Source: Opisthocomus hoazin
Taxonomy: Eukaryota; Chordata; Aves; Opisthocomiformes; Opisthocomidae
DNA length: 64,000 nt
Direction: 5' to 3'
NCBI RefSeq assembly: GCF_030867145.1
Contig: NC_134428.1
Location: 19,819,537-19,883,536 of the forward strand
Positions 36,273 to 50,100 of the stretch are shown one piece after another; the first letter of the stretch is position 1, and every line of letters begins with the position of its first letter. Made by a program: the position numbers and the translations under genes. The notes under the pieces were generated by a model. That model saw nothing but the letters and a program-made list of their open reading frames with translations. It searched no databases and was not told the origin of the DNA.

Positions 36273-39200
36273 CCACAGCCTTGCTGAAGAGCAACCCAAC
36301 AAGTGGGGAAGCTGCTTAGACCCAACTTAGCTATGCTAGGACTCGCCACCCACCATCCTGGCACATCACCCTCTTTCACATCCCCTTCCTACTATCTCCA
36401 TCCACTCCTGCTCCACTGCTCTCCACCACTACATCTGCCCCGTAGGCTGCTGACCCCGTCTTTGCTCCTGTGCTGTGAGAAGATGCATATATGATCAATG
36501 GGAAACCATGATGGTGGGTGACACACACTTCTTCTCAAGACAGACTGTGCATGGAGCCAATGGAGAGACCACGGAGGTGGCCTGGTGAGGGGATGCAGCC
36601 CATGAGTAGTAGGTGTGACACCCAGGCTCCCATGGCAAAGCAGTGACGTTCGTAATATCACAGAAATCTGCCCAGAACCCTGAGGAAAGACTCACCACCA
36701 TTTGTTGGAAGCCACAGAAATACACTGCGGGTCACACACTTCAACCATCTGTAGGTACCTCCTGAACTTTTCCAAGCTCGCTATTTACCCATAGCTTCTA
36801 GCAAGATCCTACCAGCCTAGGGAGCCAAGTCAAACACTAAGCATGAAAAAACAGATCAATTCATGTGATTTGAGGATACAATTATTTCTGCTCTGGAACA
36901 GCATCCTAAAAGATCTCTAAAGTCTGCAAGCCTGTTTAGATAAGGAAGTGCGATTACCACCAAGTGCAACACTGCGTAAGGTCACGTGAGCTTTGTACCA
37001 GCAACCAATCATAAAAGGCTAATGATCCAGAAAATAAACTAGATCCATTTCTAGTTTTATGGATTTCTGTCTTTCCTGACATTTTTAAACAGGAGCAAAC
37101 ACTGTTTCTCTCTTCAGACTCCCTGGGTAATGTTGAGGGCCGGTATCAGCAGTCAATCTGGTGTTTGGGATGGTCTGGCCATTGGAACCAGCCATGCAGT
37201 TTCCTTGCGAATGGTGTCTAATTTCACAGCGCTTGTATTGCATGCACACAGGCAAGGAGAATTGGGATCAGGGATTAGATGAGACCTGGTTTGTGTTGTT
37301 TTCTTTCCTCTGTAGCTTTGTCTGGCTGTTTTCCCTGTCTGTAGCACTCTTATCTGCCAGCATATTCTGCAATCTTATTCCAGTTGCTGTGTAGCTCAGG
37401 TAATTTTTCATCCATTTATCTGCCTGTCAATTGCCACTTCTCCATATGCATTTTCTTATCATGTGCTTTATCATTTTGTTTCCCCCTTCATGGGAACCAA
37501 ATAAAGTTTTAATCCCACGTCTTCATTTTATTTCATATGCCTGCTACCCAGCTTTGCGTTACACAGAAATGCAAATGCCATGGAAGGTTGATCCTGAGCC
37601 CAGAGTGGCAATGAGTATTTACTCAGTTTCGCTTACATCTCACAGGCAAGAGGTTCTGCATACCCTTATCCTACTAAAAAACAGCTTAACAGAGGAGCCT
37701 CCGTATCTGCAGAGTGGCTTCTCCAGGGCAAAGAGCTTTCCCTTTGTGCTCAAGCTATGGGTTACTAGTCAGTCCTGGGGATAGCCTTGGTTTTTCACTT
37801 TTATATCTTCAACTCTTGCTTGCAGAGGCTGAATGAAAGGTTCCCACCACAGCTTCACTGATGCTGGTGCTGTCCCTTAGCTTAGTGCCTTGAACCCTGA
37901 GCCGCTCACCTCTTGTCCTCCCAAAGCATCATCTGTGGCAATGTTGCTCGTGAGGAGTGGTGGCAGCAGGACAGGGTCTCCTTCGGGGAAGGTAGGGAGA
38001 GACAGGTAAAGCGACTGAGGAGCAAGCCACAATTCAACTCAATGAAGGAAGACTTGGTCCTGCTGAAATCAGAAAGACTTTTGCCTTTGGCTTCAGAGAG
38101 GCCAGGACTGTTCCTGCCCTAGCCCCCTCCAAAAGAACTACGAACTCCAAAGGCAGCTGTAGCAACAACCTAGTGCCCTGGGGGACAAAACTGGGCTGGG
38201 TTCAAATCTGCATGAATTCATTGGTGGAACCTCAAACCTGACCACTTACCATGGGCTCTCGGGGTCTTGGCTTCGAAGGTGAGAGATGGATTCCTTCCTA
38301 CACAGCATAGCCTTCAGAGCTTGCGCTTTTTGGACATCACCTTCTGCACTGGCACTCTCTGGCAGGCACAGCAGCCTGCGGTGGCACTGGCCATGTACTG
38401 AAATCTAGCAGACTGCGCAACACCCGTGACTCAACAAGAGCCATGAGCTACCAGGTGCAAACATTGAAGGAAAACAGGTTTCTTCAATTCCTTTGAAAAG
38501 TGCATCCTACTTGTGCTTGTGTTAGCAGATGGATGGAAGCGATCGCTCTGAATTAGACAGCTGAATATATCTCTGCAAAAGTAAGTGCCTGCCTCCCATT
38601 TATTTGTTCAGCCAAATGATGGCAGAACATTGACTATGACTCAGCTACAGATTTATTTAGCAGAAAACAATGGCTCTCGGGTGGAAATACCAACTCCACA
38701 TTCTTCAGTGGCCTTGAGGGCCTTCCCTTTAGCTGGAAAACATGTTTGTGCCTTGCAATACACTGATCTGAATCGAAGGCAAACATCTCGGGGCAGGACA
38801 GGTGGCTTGATTTTTAATGTAAGATCTGAACACATCCCTCTGACGCTGTCCGTGGCTCGTGCCACACGCAGCTGGCAGGGCAGCACGTCCCCCAGCCCAG
38901 CCTGCCATCCCTAGGGCTGCACCATGCTGGGACCAGGGGCTCCTGCACTCGGAGGGGCAATGATCAGCTGCAAGGACTGCACCAACTGCATAGATTTGTA
39001 GAACGAGAGCTGTCTTCTATCAGCAGCCCCACTGTGCAGTGGCCAGAGCAATAACCGCTGTGCAGAATATAATTTCTATTTTCATTTTGCCACGAGATGG
39101 CACCACGATCCCTCTGAGTCACAGCCAGCCCAGCCCTGCGGTCCTTACTGGGGTAAAACGCCCTGCCAGCCACAAACTGGGGCTGTGTGAGGAGGACAGA

Positions 39201-40464
39201 GCCAAGCCTCGAGGCTTTATGCACCCCCAGTCCAACTGCATTCACCTGCGAGCAGGGCTGGGAGCAAAGGCATCACGCACTACTTCTTTTCCATTAACCT
39301 GGAAGAATCGGGTGGTATGCAGGGAGCAGGAGGAGTGTTCTGCTCCCCACCCTACAGCGGACCAGGATCTCTCCTGGGGGCTGACCAGCTCAAACACTTT
39401 GTGGGACAATGGCTCAGCCCACCTCCCATGGCAGTCCCTCCCGTCAGCTCCTTCCCTCAGCGTTTCAGACCAAGGCAGGAGCCAGCTGCTGTGAGTCCTG
39501 TTCCCTTCACTGATGAGGGGATGTGATGAGGCTCCATCTCTAGTCACCTGAGAGGAGAAGAGGTGGGAATGTCGGGATAAGATAGGGTCCTGACAAATCT
39601 CACAGAAAGCTGGGAGAAGTAAAGAGAGGGGAGACGGGCAGGTTTTCTGTCACTTTGCCTGGATCTGCCCAGCTTCTGCGCTGCTTAAGGAAAGAGCATT
39701 TTAGAAACATCTTTGCCATGTTTGTTTGCATGCTTGCTTGTCCCAACATGGTGCTCTGAAAAGAAGTTGTGGTTATGTATCTGAGCTACCTTTGTTCGAC
39801 ACTGTAGGAGGGTGTCTTCACTTGTCTGGGAAGAGCTGTTAAGTCCCACCTCAGTGCAGGCATAGCAGAGCCTGTACCCAGAAACAGCCAAAGAGTTCCA
39901 AGAAACCATGCTGAGGTCTCTCAGAGCAAGGGGAACCTAAAACGTCCATGGTTTGGTATCAGGGGTTCAAAACCACAAGTCTGGAAAGTGTTGGAAGAGT
40001 ATCCATCACACACAGAAAGTGTGGGTATCTGGGAATAATTTCTCCTGTGTATAGTGGGGAACGGGAAAAGAGCAGGGATTAGAAGATGATACAACATTTG
40101 TATCTAATATTGCTCTCCGAGGGAAGAAATAACCCACTCTTGAGAAACATCCTTTTCCAGAAGCTCAGAACTAGGATAACTTTCTTATGTTGTGTATTTG
40201 ATGTGTAAAGTGGTGACTGTCCTGTTATTTCCAGTCATGTATCTGGCTACAATTTTCCAGGTAACCTTACCCACCAGCCCTCCCCTGCTTCTCAGAAAAA
40301 TGTTTGTTCAACAGGTATTTTAAGCGTGTAGCCAGTACTTGCAAGGCTTTGAGTAAGAGACACTACTTGTAGCTACTGCACAGGAATCTCATTTCTCCAT
40401 AGTGCATCTGCTAGGCTCTACACAAAACAATTACATGGATTTTTCTCAGTTCAGAGCCTTGGGC
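36273..40464. other. Convergent interval between genes 2 and 3
   Basis: A 4.2 kb tract into which gene 2 (plus) and gene 3 (minus) both read. It should hold the two 3' UTRs. A pyrimidine-rich stretch covers 36360-36475. No exon, RNA gene or clear repeat was recognised; the open frames at 38585-39547 overlap on both strands and look incidental. Confidence 0.5.
37033..37038 (+). terminator. Candidate poly(A) signal of gene 2
   Basis: AATAAA lies about 760 bp beyond the gene 2 stop at 36272. A second AATAAA is at 37500-37505. For gene 3, the nearest minus-strand AATAAA I noticed (TTTATT on plus) is far off, near 38599. Confidence 0.4.
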
Positions 40465-43400
40465 TTATTGACGTAGCTCAGCACAAGCACACTGTGGATG
40501 GGGTCTCATGGTGAACCCAGACTCTGCCATTGTGTCCAGCTCAGATTCTTTGACCCCAGGTGGAGGCTTAAAAGTAAATTTCTGCATCAAGCCTGTGAAG
40601 AAGATGAAGAGCTCCATCGTGGCAAGACTTTCTCCAAGGCAGTTTCTCCGCCCTGCAATGCCAAAAGCATGGCTGTTGGTGGAGTGACTGGGTAAGTGGT
40701 GGCTCAGCCTGACATCTCTTCCCTACTACTTGGTAGCAATAGCATGAGGGACAGTACAGGCCTCAGAAATGCGAAATAGCATGGCACGATATTCAGCAGC
40801 CATCACCGTTGGTCTCCTACAGGCATTCGAACACGGCTGTTTCATTCTAAGCCTGCAAGGAATTGATCAGGGACACCTCAGAAACCAGCCTTCCCAAGAC
40901 AGAGGGAAGGTTGAACCCTTGCTTGAAGGCATTGAGCCTTCTGTAGGTCCCAGTGGTGTCTTTAGACACCAGTACCTGGTGTGCCTCCCAGTGTGGGCTG
41001 AGAGGCTGTTTGCAAGTCATCAAAACCCAGGGCGGGTATTTATAAGCCATCCCCACCACTGATCTGCACTGTTCCCAACAGAGGCTTGGATCCTGCCACT
41101 TGGCTAACAACTTCCGAGGGGCACTGGGAACTTGGTGCCCTGTGCAGGATCAAACACTTCTGTTACCTGTGGAGAAGGGCAGGAATGCTTTCTTCTTTAC
41201 GAAGTTTCCATCAGCGTCAAGGAAATGGTTGGGGTTGAACTCATCTGGCGTCTCCCATTGCGCTTTATCCAGCAGCACAGAGGTGAGCAGAGGAATCACT
41301 GTTGCTCCCTGCAGCACAACCATGCTCTGCTTTAGCACGTGTGGATGTAGCAAACTTCTGGCTTTGCCCATTCAGGCATGTAACTGTTCCTCCCTTTGGG
41401 CTGTGTCTGGAAGCAAACTTCTACCTCTGAAGAACTAACTTCTGGGCTCGTACATGATCATATGATCCTTAGTTAGTGTGGATACCCAGTTCACTGGAAT
41501 TACTGACTAATATGTGATTAAACAACAATGCTTGTTGGCTGCTCCTGAGTTATGAAGCAGAAGAAAGATGTGGGCCAGGCTTCTTTCCTGGCCAGCTGAT
41601 CTCTGCTTGCCTCAAGCAGGCAACAAGACAATGTCATGGTCCTCCAGAGGCAGAACTGCTCTGCAGGGCATGAGTGGCAACGGAGAGGCAAGAGAATAAG
41701 GAACAGACTCCAGATTACCAAGACTGAGTTACAGAAAATGTGAAGTTGTGTGCGTAACCCTGAAGTCACACTGCCATCGGTCTGGATTTGGAGGAGATGG
41801 GGGATAGGGAACTGGCTCTCCCCCACCAAAAGCCCTGTGCTTCAAGCTCCCCCACTCCTTGTGACACTTTTCCCAGTGGGTCACTGGTGTGCTGCACCCC
41901 TCTCTTCATCTGGAAAGTAGCAAGTACCTTGGGGATGAAGTAACCTTTAAAGTGGGTGGCAACAGAGGTGCACCGTGGAACGTGTGGCAGGAGGGTGACA
42001 AATCTCTGCACCTCGTGGATCACCGCGTTGGTATATGGCATGTTTTTCCGGTCATTACACGTAGGCAAACAGCCAGGGACAAGAACTTGCTCAATCTCCG
42101 CCTGCACCTTTTCTGGGGGGCAAAAGAAAGGCACAAAGTGCGTTTCCCTCAGTGGTAAAGAACCTCCAAATCCCAGCTCGTGATGGCTGCTGGTTGGACC
42201 ACCCCAGGCAGGAGGTTCCCAGCCCCTGGGAGCAGGGAGAGAACAGCCCCTCAGATCCTTTAGTCCTGAATGGCAGCACACAACACTTGGACAGAGGTGG
42301 ATAGGTTCCAGATGCTCAGATTGTGGATGCATGAGAGGCTATGAAGCTTTTACAGGCAAGAAGCACTCATGAAGTCACTGCACCCTATATCAGAAAAGCA
42401 AAACCATAAGGGTGCCTTACTTTGAATCTCGGGGTACTTCATCATCAGCAGGATGGCCCATTGCAATGTCGTGGATGTTGTCTCAGAGCCAGCCATGAGC
42501 AGGTCAAGCGCAGAGGCCAATACATTCGCGTCATCAAAAAGTGTATTGCTTTTCTTTTGCTCCTTTAGGAAAATAAAAAGAAAAAAAATCACTGCTGTTA
42601 GCATAGAAAGAGAGAACTAGGATGGGTAATCCGATCTTCAGAGACATTACAGTGTGATGCATGTGAATTACAAGTGCCAAGATGCACTTCATTGACATTT
42701 CAGTACAGAAATGCTTCCGTTTTCAGCAGAGATACTTTCACATTTGAGATTTTGCCCCCAAAAATGAACTAATTGGGCAAATTCATTGATTTTCCAATAT
42801 CACATAGCATTTATCTGCTCTGGGCAGTGGTTATCTGATCGACTCAGGACTTCTGTCCCCTGCCCGAGGATCCTGAGAAGGTGGAAAATTGATGAGAGGT
42901 GCATGACTCTCAAGTCAGGGAGCTGGAATTTGTCTAGGAGTGTGCCAGGCCCTCCTAGGAGCCACAGGAAAGCTGTGAAGGCCCAGGACACCACTGGCAT
43001 ATCAACTCTGCTGTCCCTTGCCTGTTCCTGCATGCAACAGCTAAGGCCGTGGACAAGGCATCAAGCCCAAGTACTCGTCCTGCCCACCACTTGTCTCAAG
43101 TACGCAGATGCAAACGCTTGGAGAAAAAGGGCAAATACAGACTGATCCTTCCTTGCTATACTCCCACACTGTCACTCCTGTTGGTAAATCTACTACGTGG
43201 GAGCCAGTGAAGTGTTTGCACAAAGGCAATAGGAACTTCTGCATCTCTGCAACTGGGAACCTGTCGCCTCTTCCCATGCCTGTAGGGTGGGATGTGTCTG
43301 CCTGGAGTGCGTTGGAAAAATGACATTACCTCTCTCTCGTTCTGCAGCAAGGAAGGGACGGTAGCTGACACCTGAGGACGCATTTTGGACATTCACACAA

Positions 43401-46400
43401 TACAATCTAGTTAATTATTTCTTGCTTTTCCTTCAGTATGCAGTATTTAACATATTAAAATAGGAGGATGTTTACCCAAAATTTAAATATTTTCCTACAG
43501 ACTATACTAGAGCATGTTCATTAGACAAGCAACACGGAGCATCTCTGTATAAGATACCGCACTAGGAATCATCATATTGTTAAAATACCTCTTGTTTGAA
43601 TACCAATGCATCAATGTAGCTCGTCAGGTTATTTTCTTTAATGCTTTCTTTGCTTTTCTTGATGTACTTCTTTAAGATCACACACACCTCTTCTACTTTT
43701 TTCAGTATCGTCTTGTGAGGTTTGAGGAGAAATCCAAGGAATGGGTAGTAATTAAATAACTAAAAAGAGAAAAAGGAAAAAAAAGCACAGAAAAAAAAAA
43801 ATTTCACCCATTACCTTATAAAACTCAAGCATCATAATGGAGAAATAATTTATGTGAGGAACCAAATGACATGTGATTGGAGTCTCTCTTTTTTGGTAAC
43901 TAAAAAATTTTAATGTATAAAAATACTTCCTCTTATTAAAAGTTCTCTATAGAAATGAATGGAGCCTATCAGACTTGTCTAGACACAGCCTATAAACTCG
44001 AATTAAAAAAAATACAATTAAGGGAAAGTGACAGTAAACTCATGAAACAATGAAATTACATTTTTAAAGAGGTAATAAAGCAAAAAAATAAAGCATTACA
44101 CATTACGCAAAGAAAACCCCAAATGTTTAGCAAGCCAAAATACTTCTGTTTTAAAGTTGTTAGATCATCAATTTTAACTTTCACATGAATTATAAATCAA
44201 TTACACTCCGTTCTCAGCATCATTAAATTTCACAGCACAATAAACAGTTGCATTGTATGTGCAGGGGGGGTTACTTACACCATTTCTCAATGTTACAAAT
44301 AAACTGGCTGCAGAAGAAGATTCACAAATCTCTTGCTCTTGCTAACTGGTTATACTTTTTGCTGTTTTCTACAAAAACTAAAGAGATTAAAAGATAAGCG
44401 AAGTTGTACTATTGTAAATTGTAACTATTGTAAATAGCTCTCATTCAGGTAATAAATTCACCAGTGTCTTATTTTTTTAACAGTTTTTGGATTATTTTTT
44501 TAATATTACCTGAAGTAACTAATACTCCATTGCTTGTGATGGAGGATTAAGTTTAACAAGGGCTCCTGGTTCAGATGAGAGCCTCTTAGTTGGAATACTC
44601 TTTTTGCGCATCTCCGTTGAGCAGGTATTGATTTAATGCCATGCGAGAAGGAATGAGAGGACCATATATAATGTCTGCAGCTCTGTACTTTGTGCTACTA
44701 CTCTGTAACTTCACTAGTTTCTTCAACTGTAGCAAGAGACCAAAACCCAGTAACCCCCCAAATACACATTCAGTTGTCCCTAAGACAAGTGGTTACTTTT
44801 GGGATGTTCACACAGCATCCTGCAGGAAATAACTGGAATGGGCCTGACTATTTCTCTTTGTACATCCACAAATAAAGTCAGTATTTCAATAGTTTAATCA
44901 CTGGTGTGTTTTTAAAGAAAGAAACTCTGGCCATGCCTTCCAAGAGGGACCTGATTCCCTTCTGTCTCTTCCACCTGAGCCTTGTTGGGACTGAAAATAC
45001 TAGGGAGTAGAACATGCTGGTATTTTGTACTTTATTCTGGGTACTGCTGGAAAAATACTGACCAAACAAAAAAAAACATCAAAAAACAGGTAAGCAGAAC
45101 CTTTCTGAACTCTTTGACAGAAGTGCTATGAACATTTTCAAGACCGTCCAGGAACATTTTCTTGCAATTACTGTGAAACACCAAAGACAGAAGGTTGCCC
45201 AGATCCCAGTCCTATATCAGGGTCTGCTTCCTCATGGGAGACTACAATTTGCAATGAACCATGAAGTTTGCTGCATAAAGTGACTAAAAGTAGTAACATA
45301 AAGGTCAGCATCTATTGCACTTCTGTGGATTTCCACTGATGCTCCTGGATGCTTCTGCCCACCGCAAGTCCCACAGTGCTGGAAGCCTTGGTTATTGCCC
45401 TTCCTGGCTGTAGAAGAATCAAGCACATCCCTTCTGCTGGCATGGTCACATCAGCATCTCAGCCCAGTGCCACCACATGATGTTGGAGCTCCTTCACAGG
45501 AGGATTTAATGAATGAGGAAGAACCCAAAACAAAGAATTCTGTCACTGCCCATGGCAGGGGGGTTGGATTAGATGATCTTTAAAGGTCCTTTCCAATGCA
45601 AACCACTCTATGATTCTATGAATCTCATGTTTCAATAACCTAAAGATTCTCCAAAACCATCCAGCAATAGTAAAACAGGTTGACCTACCAACTCTGATGA
45701 GATCTTAGCACAGAAGGTAACTTACATGCACGAATGGAGAGCCAAGAAGGTGCATAACCTCATCTATGAGTCTTAACAGAGTGAGAAATGTTGGGTCTTC
45801 ATAATCAAACCTTCTCCCAAAGAGAATAGCAAAGGTGATATTGGTGGGAGCCATATTCAAAAGTTGTAATTGGAAAGGTGCACCTAGAAATGAACAAAAT
45901 CATAACTATATTGGTCACTTCTAGAGCAACTCAGAGGTCTTCACAGTGGCTTTGTAAAGTAGCATGAAACACCCAATGCCATCTCCAGCTCACCTTTGAA
46001 GGATTTGATCAACTCTACGAGGAACTGAAGCTCCTCAAGCATCCTTTCTTCTCCAAGACGCTTCCCCATGCCGAGATCCCGCATGGTGGCTATGGTGAAC
46101 CGCCGTGTCACCTTCCAGAGCTCTTGAGAAGAAAAGAATACACCTACGGAGGGATTGCATGCCCTGTTTTCCGAGGCAGTACGGAATTTTCTCAGAAACA
46201 CCGAAAGCACAGCTGGGGAGTGAAGGTATTTTGCAACCTGGAGGAGCCTGCTTGGGAGAGGACTGGGGGGCTCTGTGGGGGGCTGGCTTGGGAAAGTATC
46301 ACCCCAGGTAGGTTCAGGAGGGCAGGAGGAAATATTTTAAACAGTCGGGTGTTGTTCACACCAAAACTCTGGGTTTGGCTTGTTTATAGCTTTGTCTCTT

Positions 46401-49400
46401 TACAGCCACGCACAGTAAAAAGCTCTATGCGTGGTATTTGTCTCAGGCTGACTTGTTTTCCCTTAGAAAAATGACCAAGCTGTTCCAGAGAGCAAGGCTA
46501 GGAGCAGATGACACCGCTCCGTCACTGTCATGAACAGGACAAACAATTTCACTGAACGACTTGCATTTTAGAGGATGAACTGTATACTGTGCAGGGGGAC
46601 GAGGAGGGGTGGCAGGGAGACACCTTTGCCTGCAGCTGGGGAATACCCCCCAGCCAGCTAACCCATTGGCCAAGAAAAGTGTGCAGCCAAGAGGGCATGG
46701 AGGTGTTTGGGTACAATTCAGAAGTCCTGCCTTCCCAGGAGGGCTTCCAGGGCTGAATACAGTCTGCATCTTCATACGGCGGGTGGGAAAGCAGCGCAGT
46801 GTACCCTTCCTCGCACTGGGCCTCACTCTTAACAACAAGATGAAAAAAACCCCCCACACACTATATGCATTATATACATATTAGGTCATCAAATCTTTTC
46901 TTTTCAGGCCTGGATTATTCCCTTCATTGTTTTTCATTGTCTAGTCTTGGGCAATGTATGACTTTTTAACATGCAATTCAGCAATCTGCCAAAAACATGT
47001 TTACAGAAGTAATTGTTTGAGGTACAAACAGCCCATGCTATTGCACTCTTGCCAGTTCTTGCAGTCTTTATCATGAGTCATGCGTGATCTCGCTTTGTCT
47101 GAACTCCCAGTAACTGTAAAAAGAGATTGCGTAAGGATCTCAGTATTCACGTTGTGAAAAATAATTTCCTTCCCTCTGCACTGCAAAAAAAAACCCCTGC
47201 AAATGTGACTCAAGAGTCACTAAAAGCAAAATATCGACAAAGCAAACAAGAAGATCCCCAGAAGAATTTTTCTTAAGAGAACAAACAACTTCCCCCAAGC
47301 CCCATAAAATATAGCCTCGACGATAAGGATGCCACTCAAGACTCTTAAAGACTGTTGCAAATGAGAAACACATTTGAGAAACAGCATAGCAAGCACGTCC
47401 TTATCTTTTCAACCTGCCAGTACCATTGCCATGTTGGATGTGGTGGAATATGGGTATGGCTGGTCTGTCGGCAAACACATCCACCATGTTCAGCAGGGCA
47501 TCCTTGACTGCCTCGTAGCCTGTCAGCACCACCACCTTCTGAAACCCGAAATGGATGGTGAACACAGGGCCATATTTCTCTGAAATCTAGGAGAGAAAAA
47601 TCAGAGCACGGAGGTCATCAGCGGGAGTGGTATGTCCTGCTGGGGTGGATGAAGAGTTGCTTTCCCTCCTTCTTCTGTGGCCAGAAGGGTTGGAGGGATG
47701 CCAGAGATAAAGCCCTCAGACACTTAAACGAAAGAGGAATCACAACAAATAAACACTGGTCTGTTCAACCCAACAGCTTCCATAAACCCACTGTTTTTCT
47801 GAGCTGGCTGGGCTCAGTTTTGGTGCAGAGGCAGAAGGTAATGACATTTTGGGCACCAACAGCAGCATAAAAGCATCACCAAGATCTGCCAGACAGCTAT
47901 GGAGCAACTGCTGATCGGGCAGCCTGTAACCATACTGTCCACCACAAGAGGATCAAAGATCAGAGCTGTTCTCATTTATTATAAAAAGTTAAATAAGAGC
48001 TTTGTTGCAATTAATGCAAAGAGGTATACAATATAATTCACCAAGAATGGACATATGAAGGCATAAGAAACCACTGCTCTTTCAACTCGCCTTAGAAAAT
48101 GACCACAATACCACACTCTGCTTTTTATTTCTGCTGCACCATAATTTTCAAGCCAATGCACAGCAGGACTTTATAACGAGGTCTGAGATAGTGGGTAGCA
48201 GGAGCTCTCTGGAGGCTCTCAACCACGGTCCTGTCAGGCCTTACAAGAAATTAAGACTTGACTGAGAGCAACAGAGCTGAAATTGCATAAAGCTATCGTG
48301 AGATCAAGCCTGGTGTCCCATAAAAGTAGACCAGTTCTGGCAGTGTAAAGCTTAGCAACCCTTCCTGCTGTACCAAAGCAAACAGGTAGCCCAGGCAGAG
48401 TCTATTCAGTGGTAGTCTTGTTGAATTTATGTAAAAAAAAATAGTTCACAGGACACTGATTTCAATTATTTGTTCAAAATAATGTTCTGGTTGCTGCATC
48501 ATCTACTCTGCAACTTTCACGGGGAAATCCTTTTGGGATTCTTCTTTCAGGGAGGATTTTCTACTCCATGTCATTTGTTTGTCAATACCTTAAAAGTCTT
48601 CTGGCAAGTCAGCTTTCAGATCACTACTGCAGTTCCACAAGCCCAATATAAAATCTCACCCCACCTGTAGCTGCAGCCTGGGGGACTCTCTCGCCGTCCG
48701 CTGCCCTTTGCAGGCAGGGCAGAGCAGACACAGTCTGCAAAGGGCAGTGGACAGTGAGAGGGTCCCCCAGGCTGCAACCACATACCCCTTTCCCTGTTGG
48801 TTTCACGAGTAGACCCCTTTCCCAGTTGGCTTCTTGATACTGTAGTTCAATGGGGTATCATCGGTTTGGCCAACGTGCCAAGTATCTTCCCCTGAGTCTG
48901 TGTGTCACTAAGATGCTATTACCTTGCTCCTGGGTCCTCAGCTCACCTGCTTTCCAGGCTCTGCTTTGCTTATTCTTCCCAGCACGTCCATGTGCCACCC
49001 TAAAACACCTTCTTCCCTACCCTCCTCTGCAGAAGGATTTCTGGTCTTGCCAGAAACAGGAACCACAGTCCAAACTGTTTCCCACCTCCCAGGCTCTGGG
49101 TGTTGAACCCACTGTGAGCTGGCTGGTGTAAGATGAAGACGCACCTCCACAGGCATCTTGGAGGCCCCTCACGTGGCACGCCGATGGGAACAAGACTCGG
49201 AAAGCCAGTTCCTCTTCCCTACATAGTGCTAAGGAGGTCAGAGGGCTGCTGGCAACCTGAGGTTAAAAGGCTTGGTGTAAGGTGCAGGATATTCAAACCC
49301 CATGTCCTGAGATGGGCAATGCCCGGTGAGCCACATTTTGGCCCTGAGAAACTAAATACATTGACATTTTGCACTTTTTTTCTGGAAGACTGATCCAAGG

Positions 49401-50100
49401 CAACTGTGACTCCTACAGAGAATCTTGTCCTGTGTAAGCCCAAGTCATTCACTGTTTCAAAAGATTTCTCCTACAGCTCTTCTTCTTCTTCAGGCTGTGG
49501 TATGTTAACTCCCATTCTCCTGAAAAACTGGCAACACAAATAAGAAATACAAGCTATTTTAGCAACCAACATTAAGCATCCGTCTTTCAGTTTGTCTACG
49601 TGAACACTCAAATATTTTGAAGTATTTCACAACACAAGGAAGATGCTAAAATTTAGGTCCATCGGTCTGATCTGATGCAGATACTCATAGTTTTCAATGT
49701 GTGAGTAGTTCTCATGTAAGCACTGCTCATATTTAACATCACCCTCTGCAGAGCTGGGATTTAACAATTTCTTTGGTCATTCTGAAACCTTTAAAATAAC
49801 ACAGTTTTTTAAAAACACATTTGGCAGCAAAAATCACCTCAGAACTGTCACCAAAGGAGAATTTTAAATAGGTACATGCTGACATTCAACGCCCTAGAAA
49901 CAAAGGACGCTTGTTACCTTCATTAGCGACTTGTCTTGCCTTCTGATGTCCAGCAAATGCAGGTTGCCAATGATTGGAAGAGGAAACGGACCGGGAGGCA
50001 AATTTAAAGCTGATTCCTTAAAAACTTTGAAAACATAGAATGCCGCTGACAAAAGCAATGCACACACCCCACAGATGAAGAGGGGTATGAAGACAGCCAT
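40465..50100 (-). CDS. Cytochrome P450, CYP2W-like (gene 3)
   Basis: Nine exons on the minus strand: 49918-50100, 47424-47586, 45994-46143, 45726-45883, 43589-43759, 42421-42562, 41928-42112, 41167-41308 and 40465-40652; 1482 bp, 493 aa, no stops or shifts. Anchor at about residues 5-25, PPGP at 35-38. Signatures: W125-x3-R129, helix-I AGSET at 299-303 (Ser where the paralogues have Thr), helix-K E356-V-Q-R359, and haem loop [11 protein letters not shown] with Cys436. Exons 3, 4, 6, 7 and 8 have the same lengths as in gene 2, and [12 protein letters not shown] and [10 protein letters not shown] tie it to CYP2W. Asn180-Ile-Thr matches the human CYP2W1 glycosylation site. The gene is inverted and tail-to-tail with gene 2. 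Birds have CYP2W1 and CYP2W2; which copy corresponds to which name I cannot decide. The exon 3 acceptor has a poor pyrimidine tract. Confidence 0.95.
45546..45621 (+). mobile_element. Very short CR1 3'-end fragment
   Basis: CTGCCCATGGCAGGGGGGTT leads into the AGATGATCTTTAAAGGTCCT block and ends in CTCTATGATTCTATGAAT, the CR1 terminal octamer repeats. Only about 76 bp remain, a strongly 5'-truncated insertion. It lies in intron 4 of gene 3, antisense to that gene. Confidence 0.9.
48672..48776 (+). repeat. Near-perfect 42-bp inverted repeat (hairpin)
   Basis: Arms 48672-48713 and 48735-48776 are reverse complements at 38 of 42 positions, separated by a 21-nt loop. The outer ends are TGCAGCCTGGGGGAC and its complement, the inner ends TGCCCTTTGCAG and its complement. 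All four differences are transitions. In plus-strand RNA three of them become G-U wobbles, so 41 of 42 positions can pair; the minus-strand RNA would have three mismatches. It lies in intron 1 of gene 3, antisense to the gene. It could be a palindromic mobile element, a miRNA/siRNA-like precursor or a local inverted duplication; the sequence alone does not decide. Confidence 0.85.

Noticed and set aside
47374-47583. Plus-strand frame over gene 3 exon 2
   Set aside because: The minus strand here encodes the conserved P450 exon ([14 protein letters not shown]), so this is its shadow.
40465-50100. Gene 3 as a pseudogene because exons 2, 3 and 9 give only short or no ATG-started frames
   Set aside because: Reading the splice sites restores all nine exons with correct phases, no stops and all catalytic motifs.
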